This document shows positions 62,727 through 64,000 of a stretch of 64,000 bases of DNA, piece by piece. Location: contig CM075761.1 of NCBI GenBank assembly GCA_037974335.1, forward strand, positions 11,647,790 to 11,711,789, given 5' to 3'. Each line of letters begins with the position of its first letter. The stretch's first letter is position 1. Under the pieces are notes generated by a model. The model was not told the DNA's origin. It did not search any database and saw only the letters and a program-made list of their open reading frames with translations. A program made the translations under genes and the position numbers. This DNA comes from Prionace glauca. Lineage: Eukaryota > Chordata > Chondrichthyes > Carcharhiniformes > Carcharhinidae.

Positions 62727-63225
62727 ATAAGAACATAAGAACATAAGAAATAGGAGCTGGAGTGGGCCATCTAGCCCTTCGAGCCTGCGCCGCCAATCAA
62801 TAAGATCATGGCTGATCTGTCGTGGCTCAGTTACACTTTCCCGCCCTCTCCCCATCACCCTTAATCCCTTCTCTTATCAAAAACCCATCAACCCGCTTCT
62901 TAAAAATATTTAGCGAGGCAGCCTCCACCACTTCAACGGGCAGAGAATTCCAGAGATTCACCACCCTTTGAGTGAAGAAGTTCCTCCTCAACTCTGTTCT
63001 AAACGGCCTCCCCTTTATCTTGAGGCTGTGCCCCCTAGTCCTACTGTCTTTTTTGAGCGGGAAGAGTCTCTCCACCGCTATCCTATCCATCCCATTCATC
63101 ATCTTATACGTCTCAATGAGATCTCCCCTCATTCTTCTAAACTCTAACGAGTACATGCCTAGTTTATTCAGCCTCTCCTCATAGCTCAATCCCCTCAACT
63201 CTGGTATCAGCCTAGACATATAACC
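62727..63225 (-). mobile_element. CR1-C LINE 3' end
   Basis: ATAAGAACATAAGAACATAAG tail. The - strand frame reads [20 protein letters not shown] and [20 protein letters not shown] to [13 protein letters not shown]. Confidence 0.9.
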
Positions 63226-63369
63226 ATCCCTGATGACTGAAATACCTCGGCATCCCACCAAAAATATCCCAGCATGTAATGCCAAACAATGACAAACAAT
63301 TCTGGGATCTCTGACAAACTCAACCATCATGGACATGGTTAAGACACATCAGGACATTTTCATTTTTGA

Positions 63370-63845
63370 TTTGGTTCATATTGTATTGGTATAGAGGAAA
63401 AATGTTGTTTATTGCATAATACAGACAACGCATACTGTTCATAGAGAAGGAAAGGAGGGAGTGCAGAATGTAGTATTGCCCTCATGCTCGAGTGGAGAGA
63501 AAAGAAAAATCAACTTAGCACGAGGTAGGTCCATTCAAAAGTCTGATGGCAGCAGGGAAGAATCTGTTCCTGAGTCTGTTGGGACGTGACGTCGGACTTT
63601 TGTATCTTTCTTCCCGATGGAAGCAGGTGGAGTGTGGGGTCGTTAACTATGATGATTGCTTTTCCAGGTCGTGGGAACTGCAGGAAAAATCAATAGATGG
63701 AAGGCTGATTAGCGTGATGGATTGGGCTACGTTCACGATCAGTTGTGGTTTCTTGCGGCCTTCGGCATGACCGGAACCACACGAAGCTGTGCAGCAACCG
63801 GATGATTTCTATATTGCATCTGTAAGTGTTGGTGGATTTTATGTG
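63370..63845 (-). mobile_element. L2-clade LINE 3' UTR and RT end
   Basis: ATACAGACAACGCATACTGT, CGAGGTAGGTCCATTCAAAAG and TTGTATCTTTCTTCCCGATGG, the same antisense series as at 50.55-51.1 kb. Confidence 0.72.
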
Positions 63846-63867
63846 TGGAGCCAGAGGAAACTGCACC

Positions 63868-64000
63868 CCCCCCCCCTCCCTTATCTTGAGGCTGTGTCCT
63901 GTAGTCCTGGTGTCCTTTCTAAGCGGGAATAATTTCTCTACCTCTACCCTATCCATCCCCTTCATTATCTTATACGTCTCTATAAGATCCCCCCCTCATC
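63868..64000 (-). mobile_element. CR1-C LINE fragment, cut by window end
   Basis: CTTATCTTGAGGCTGTGTCC to CTTATACGTCTCTATAAGATC; the - strand reads KGMDRVEVEKLFPLRKDTRT. It begins at a C run and lacks its 3' tail. Confidence 0.83.

Overview
This window is vertebrate genomic DNA, most likely from an elasmobranch (shark or ray). The evidence is a dense load of CR1-clade LINEs in several subfamilies, tRNA-derived SINEs of the HE1/V-SINE type, L2 LINEs, a Penelope-like element, and three split host genes with consensus splice sites. There is no operon-like organisation. Well over half of the bases are recognisable retroelement copies, many nested. I saw no retrovirus, LTR element or Polinton, no true tRNA or rRNA gene and no CRISPR array.

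Host gene 1 (about 3163-14170, + strand) is an immunoglobulin-superfamily receptor. One exon carries a V domain already joined in the germline to a J-like FGNG strand. It is followed by a C1-type domain, a membrane exon with a cysteine in its stalk, a short linker exon and, after a roughly 9 kb LINE-filled intron, a last exon that encodes one ITIM-like tyrosine motif (TLYAHL) and stops. Intron phases agree throughout (1-1-1-1-0). The product would be about 298 residues if the weakly supported leader exon is right. It looks like a non-rearranging VJ-C1 inhibitory receptor and is the strongest candidate here for a little-described system.

Host genes 2 and 3 are a divergent pair of rhodopsin-class GPCRs resembling the GPR139-like genes annotated in cartilaginous fish. 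One is on the - strand (41696 down to 34497) and one on the + strand (49703 to 55209). Each has a 67-nt first exon ending in the same phase, which an open-reading-frame search alone misses, and one large second exon. The 8 kb between them holds a 33-bp minisatellite (42425-43600), and the first exon of the + gene lies between two inverted copies of a roughly 250-bp repeat.

The repeats fall into groups that I name locally. CR1-A has a 3' end reading GTTGCGCCGACCAGTT on the antisense strand. CR1-B reads GTTGCGCCGATCACATC. CR1-C reads AATAGGAGCAGGAGTAGGCC. CR1-D has a 3' UTR containing a whole SINE-like module. There is also a set of older CR1 relics. The most complete LINEs are a CR1-A copy with a 654-codon open frame (10696-12750) and a CR1-D copy with a 630-codon frame whose FADD catalytic box reads FAVD (58862-61214).

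Notable oddities are a CR1-A copy with about 25 clustered A-to-G changes on its sense strand over about 155 bp (26515-26665), which resembles RNA hyper-editing; an in-frame CR1-A/CR1-B chimera (45883-46938); and a Penelope-like element with long inverted arms and a 10-bp target-site duplication (35648-36984).
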